Assembly (NCBI GenBank): GCA_944332375.1
Contig: CALVJU010000129.1
Location: forward strand, 1-14,731
Length of the DNA: 14,731 nucleotides
Source: an uncultured Bacilli bacterium
GTDB lineage: Bacteria; Bacillota_I; Bacilli_A; RF39; UBA660
Reading direction: 5' to 3'
The notes below the pieces were generated by a model that was not told the origin of the DNA, made no database searches, and was given only the letters and a program-made list of their open reading frames with translations. Position 1 is the stretch's first letter. Each line of letters starts with the position of its first letter. This document shows, piece after piece, positions 13,103-14,731 of the stretch. The position numbers were made by a program, and so were the translations under genes.

Positions 13103-14056
13103 TTAAAGGTATTTTTTGTTTCTATCAAATAGTGTTTTCTTTAAAATAGGGCCTTGAATTTCATCTGGATTTATATTTTTATGTTTTTTGAAACTCAATA
13201 CGATATCTTTAAGAGTTTCTGTTGTAAATAAACATTCTATGTTATCAGATGTGGACTTTAATTCAACAGATGGCATCTCTTGTTCAGCATGCTCTATTAA
13301 ACCTTCCCATTCGTTTAAGTAATATAAAACATTACAATTTTCATCAATAACCATAATATTTTTGTTTTTTGAATCATTGTATAAGATTGGACTAACATTT
13401 CCAATAACTCTTGAAAGATCACACACATCTTGAGCATTGACTAGTGCTACTAATTTCTCGTATTGTTCTGGAGATACAGAATATACAATAAAATCAGAAG
13501 TAGAAGAAATTTTTAAATATTCATACAAATTGCAAGACAAAAGTTTAATTTTATCTTTACTATTTATTATTAATTTATTTAATTCTTTTACATTAGATTG
13601 CTCTAAATCAGACGTGTTAATTAAAATTTGTTGTTCCAGAATTTTATACTTAGATAATCTATCATTAAATTCTTGTTTTTTTTCTGAAATTCTATTATTT
13701 AAATCTTCTGTGTATGGTAAATAAGCCCAAGTTTTATCGCACAGTTCTTTATTTTTCTGTGCTACAAATTCTAGAGCTTCTTCATAATTATCGAATACTT
13801 TGTCTACTGAATTCGTAAAATTAAATTCTGGTATAACTCTTTCCCAACTATTATACTGTCCTTTATGATATGGAAATACAACCTCATATTCTTTTAAACT
13901 CTTGCCATTTTCTTCATATTTAATTTTTTCACTTAATAGGTAACATTTAGATACTATATAGCAAACAACGTCATAATGCCTTTCTAACCCATGATTCCAG
14001 CCAATTGGTTCAATAATTGGCATAGCAGCATATTTCACTGGATAATTATATTTCAT
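13103..14056 (-). CDS. Uncharacterised 317-residue protein, possibly of a mobile element
   Basis: The start is well supported by GGGAGG before the ATG. An N-terminal domain (about 1-110) begins MKYNYPVKYAAMPIIE, contains a Cys pair region (VCYIVSKCYLL) and VVFPYHKGQYNSWE, and ends with a helix of the type YEEALEFVAQKNKELCDK. A coiled-coil stretch follows (about 120-170). The C-terminal part (170-317) has alternating beta and helical segments (DFIVYSVSPEQYEKLVALV, NIMVIDENCNVLYYLNEW). There is no membrane helix and no catalytic motif I can name. I have an impression, not checkable here, of accessory proteins from Firmicutes conjugative or mobilisable elements. The neighbouring charged protein at 14332 fits that view. 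Confidence 0.7.
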   Translation of the reverse strand: MKYNYPVKYAAMPIIEPIGWNHGLERHYDVVCYIVSKCYLLSEKIKYEENGKSLKEYEVVFPYHKGQYNSWERVIPEFNFTNSVDKVFDNYEEALEFVAQKNKELCDKTWAYLPYTEDLNNRISEKKQEFNDRLSKYKILEQQILINTSDLEQSNVKELNKLIINSKDKIKLLSCNLYEYLKISSTSDFIVYSVSPEQYEKLVALVNAQDVCDLSRVIGNVSPILYNDSKNKNIMVIDENCNVLYYLNEWEGLIEHAEQEMPSVELKSTSDNIECLFTTETLKDIVLSFKKHKNINPDEIQGPILKKTLFDRNKKYL

Positions 14057-14127
14057 CGATAAACCTCCCTTGTACTTACTTATTATTTTATCACACTTTC
14101 ATCCTATTTTAACAATTATTATCACAC

Positions 14128-14233
14128 ATAATAAAACCCGAAACGTAAAAGTTCGAGTTTGGTATCAATCTGTTGTCGTTGAGAAAGTTATCTACACTTT
14201 TACCAAAGGTAATTGATGTAAGAATTAATCACT
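14128..14233 (-). ncRNA. Candidate ~100-nt small RNA or attenuated leader
   Basis: The extended -10 at 14240-14248 predicts a minus-strand start near 14233. The RNA can form a small hairpin (TTACC/GGTAA, 14200-14212), a second one (AAAGT/ACTTT, 14186-14202, overlapping), and the terminator 14134-14160. The segment complementary to 14201-14207 can alternatively pair with that complementary to 14158-14164, which would break both the first hairpin and the base of the terminator. The next gene starts at 14056, about 75 nt past the terminator. It could be an sRNA, an attenuator, or structured DNA of an origin of transfer. Confidence 0.35.
14134..14160 (-). terminator. Minus-strand terminator between the two rightmost genes
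   Basis: AAACCCGAA (14134-14142) faces TTCGAGTTT (14152-14160). In minus-strand RNA this gives nine pairs including one U-G, with a 9-nt loop, and the outgoing arm continues into a U-rich stretch. It can serve the gene ending at 14332 or the candidate small RNA. Confidence 0.65.
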
Positions 14234-14239
14234 AAATAA

Positions 14240-14268
14240 ATTATAACATCATTTTCTGAATTTGTTAC
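14240..14268 (-). promoter_or_regulatory. Extended -10 promoter in the 14057-14331 intergenic region
   Basis: The minus strand reads TGTTATAAT (14240-14248), with GTAACA (4 of 6 consensus positions) 17 nt upstream at 14263-14268. It precedes the candidate leader RNA. A weaker promoter (TTGTTA, 17 nt, GATAAA) lies between the terminator and the 317-residue gene. Confidence 0.5.
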
Positions 14269-14331
14269 ATTTATTTTAATCTTTCTATTAAATTACTCCA
14301 GTTGTCAGCAATAATATCTTGTGATTATAAA

Positions 14332-14731
14332 CTATATCATTCTTTTTCTACTACGTTCAACATTTTCAGTCATTTCAATTTCTTCTGTGATATCATCAAT
14401 ACCAATTTCACTTATTCTTCTTTTATAAATCATTTCACGAAATTGCTGTTCTACAATTTGCTGTCTTTCTGGCTCTAATTCATCATAATCATATTTTTCT
14501 TTAATCATTTCCCATTCTTGATCTTCTCTCGTTTTATTTTCATTAATAGAAGTATTTGCTTGTGCCTGTTCTTGTTTATGTTGATTATCTTTCTTTCGAC
14601 GAAAAAGTACCATAGACATAAGACCATCTAATCTTTTTTCTTGCTTATCAAACTTACTTGTTACATAAGGAACTCCTTCTTGCTTTTTTCTTTCTTCAAA
14701 TGCAACTTTATCTTGCATATTTTTAATTTTA
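14332..14731 (-). CDS. C-terminal part of a charged protein, possibly a mobilisation protein
   Basis: The reading frame is open to the window edge (at least 132 residues). The first in-window ATG at 14718 has no ribosome site in front of it, so I treat this as the C-terminal end of a larger protein. It is rich in Glu, Lys, Arg and Gln and strongly helical. Visible stretches include FEERKKQEGVPYVTSKFDKQ, then LMSMVLFRRKK, a Gln/Asn-rich linker, EWEMIKEKYDYDELEPE and a basic end (VERSRKRMI). The composition resembles the tails of relaxases or other plasmid-mobilisation proteins, but I see no catalytic motif, so this is a weak guess. A minus-strand terminator lies downstream at 14134-14160. Confidence 0.55.
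   Translation of the reverse strand, partial: KIKNMQDKVAFEERKKQEGVPYVTSKFDKQEKRLDGLMSMVLFRRKKDNQHKQEQAQANTSINENKTREDQEWEMIKEKYDYDELEPERQQIVEQQFREMIYKRRISEIGIDDITEEIEMTENVERSRKRMI

Noticed and set aside
14191..14212. Replication origin (DnaA box-like TTATCTACA at 14188-14196)
   Set aside because: It is a single box with one mismatch; there is no cluster of boxes and no replication gene nearby.
1..14731. CRISPR array, insertion sequence or tRNA genes
   Set aside because: No regularly spaced repeats, transposase motifs or cloverleaf sequences were seen on either strand.

Overview
The window is AT-rich DNA from a low-GC Gram-positive bacterium (Bacillota), most likely a gut-type, endospore-forming member of Bacilli/Erysipelotrichia. 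The grounds are a clear gerQ spore-coat gene, RNase R next to SmpB, a free-standing PduL, AAGGAGG and GGTGAT ribosome binding sites, and extended -10 promoters of the TGTTATAAT type. The standard genetic code is used: TGA is a stop, for example in coaD. No rRNA, tRNA, tmRNA, IS element or CRISPR array was found.

Left part (1-5040), conserved core. On the minus strand are a LemA-family gene cut by the window edge and gerQ. Divergent from them are pduL, then rnr, a histidine-phosphatase gene and smpB on the plus strand. The last three form an RNA-quality-control cluster (RNase R degrades the mRNAs released by SmpB/tmRNA), with the usual secG and ssrA not visible. A convergent small GNAT gene follows.

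Middle part (5040-10300). This holds a small coiled-coil-like gene, a small HTH regulator, an anchored DNA/RNA nuclease of the DNA-entry type, two small unknown genes, a nucleotidyltransferase, an overlapping coaE-coaD pair (the last two steps of coenzyme A synthesis) and a divergent LysR regulator that ends in a bidirectional terminator.

Right part (10300-14731), accessory. Here most genes lie on the minus strand and have no clear family. There is an ECF-type sigma factor whose gene overlaps a soluble 229-residue partner of unknown family, both with GTG starts. Next is a zinc-dependent phospholipase C-like gene broken by two compensating frameshifts, then a two-helix membrane protein behind a perfect inverted repeat that encloses its putative -10 box. 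Beyond these are an unknown 317-residue protein and the end of a highly charged protein running off the window, possibly a mobilisation protein. Two intergenic stretches each carry a promoter, about 100 nt of structured sequence and a minus-strand terminator, upstream of a gene. They are candidate small RNAs or attenuated leaders and, with the sigma/partner pair, the least explained part of the window.
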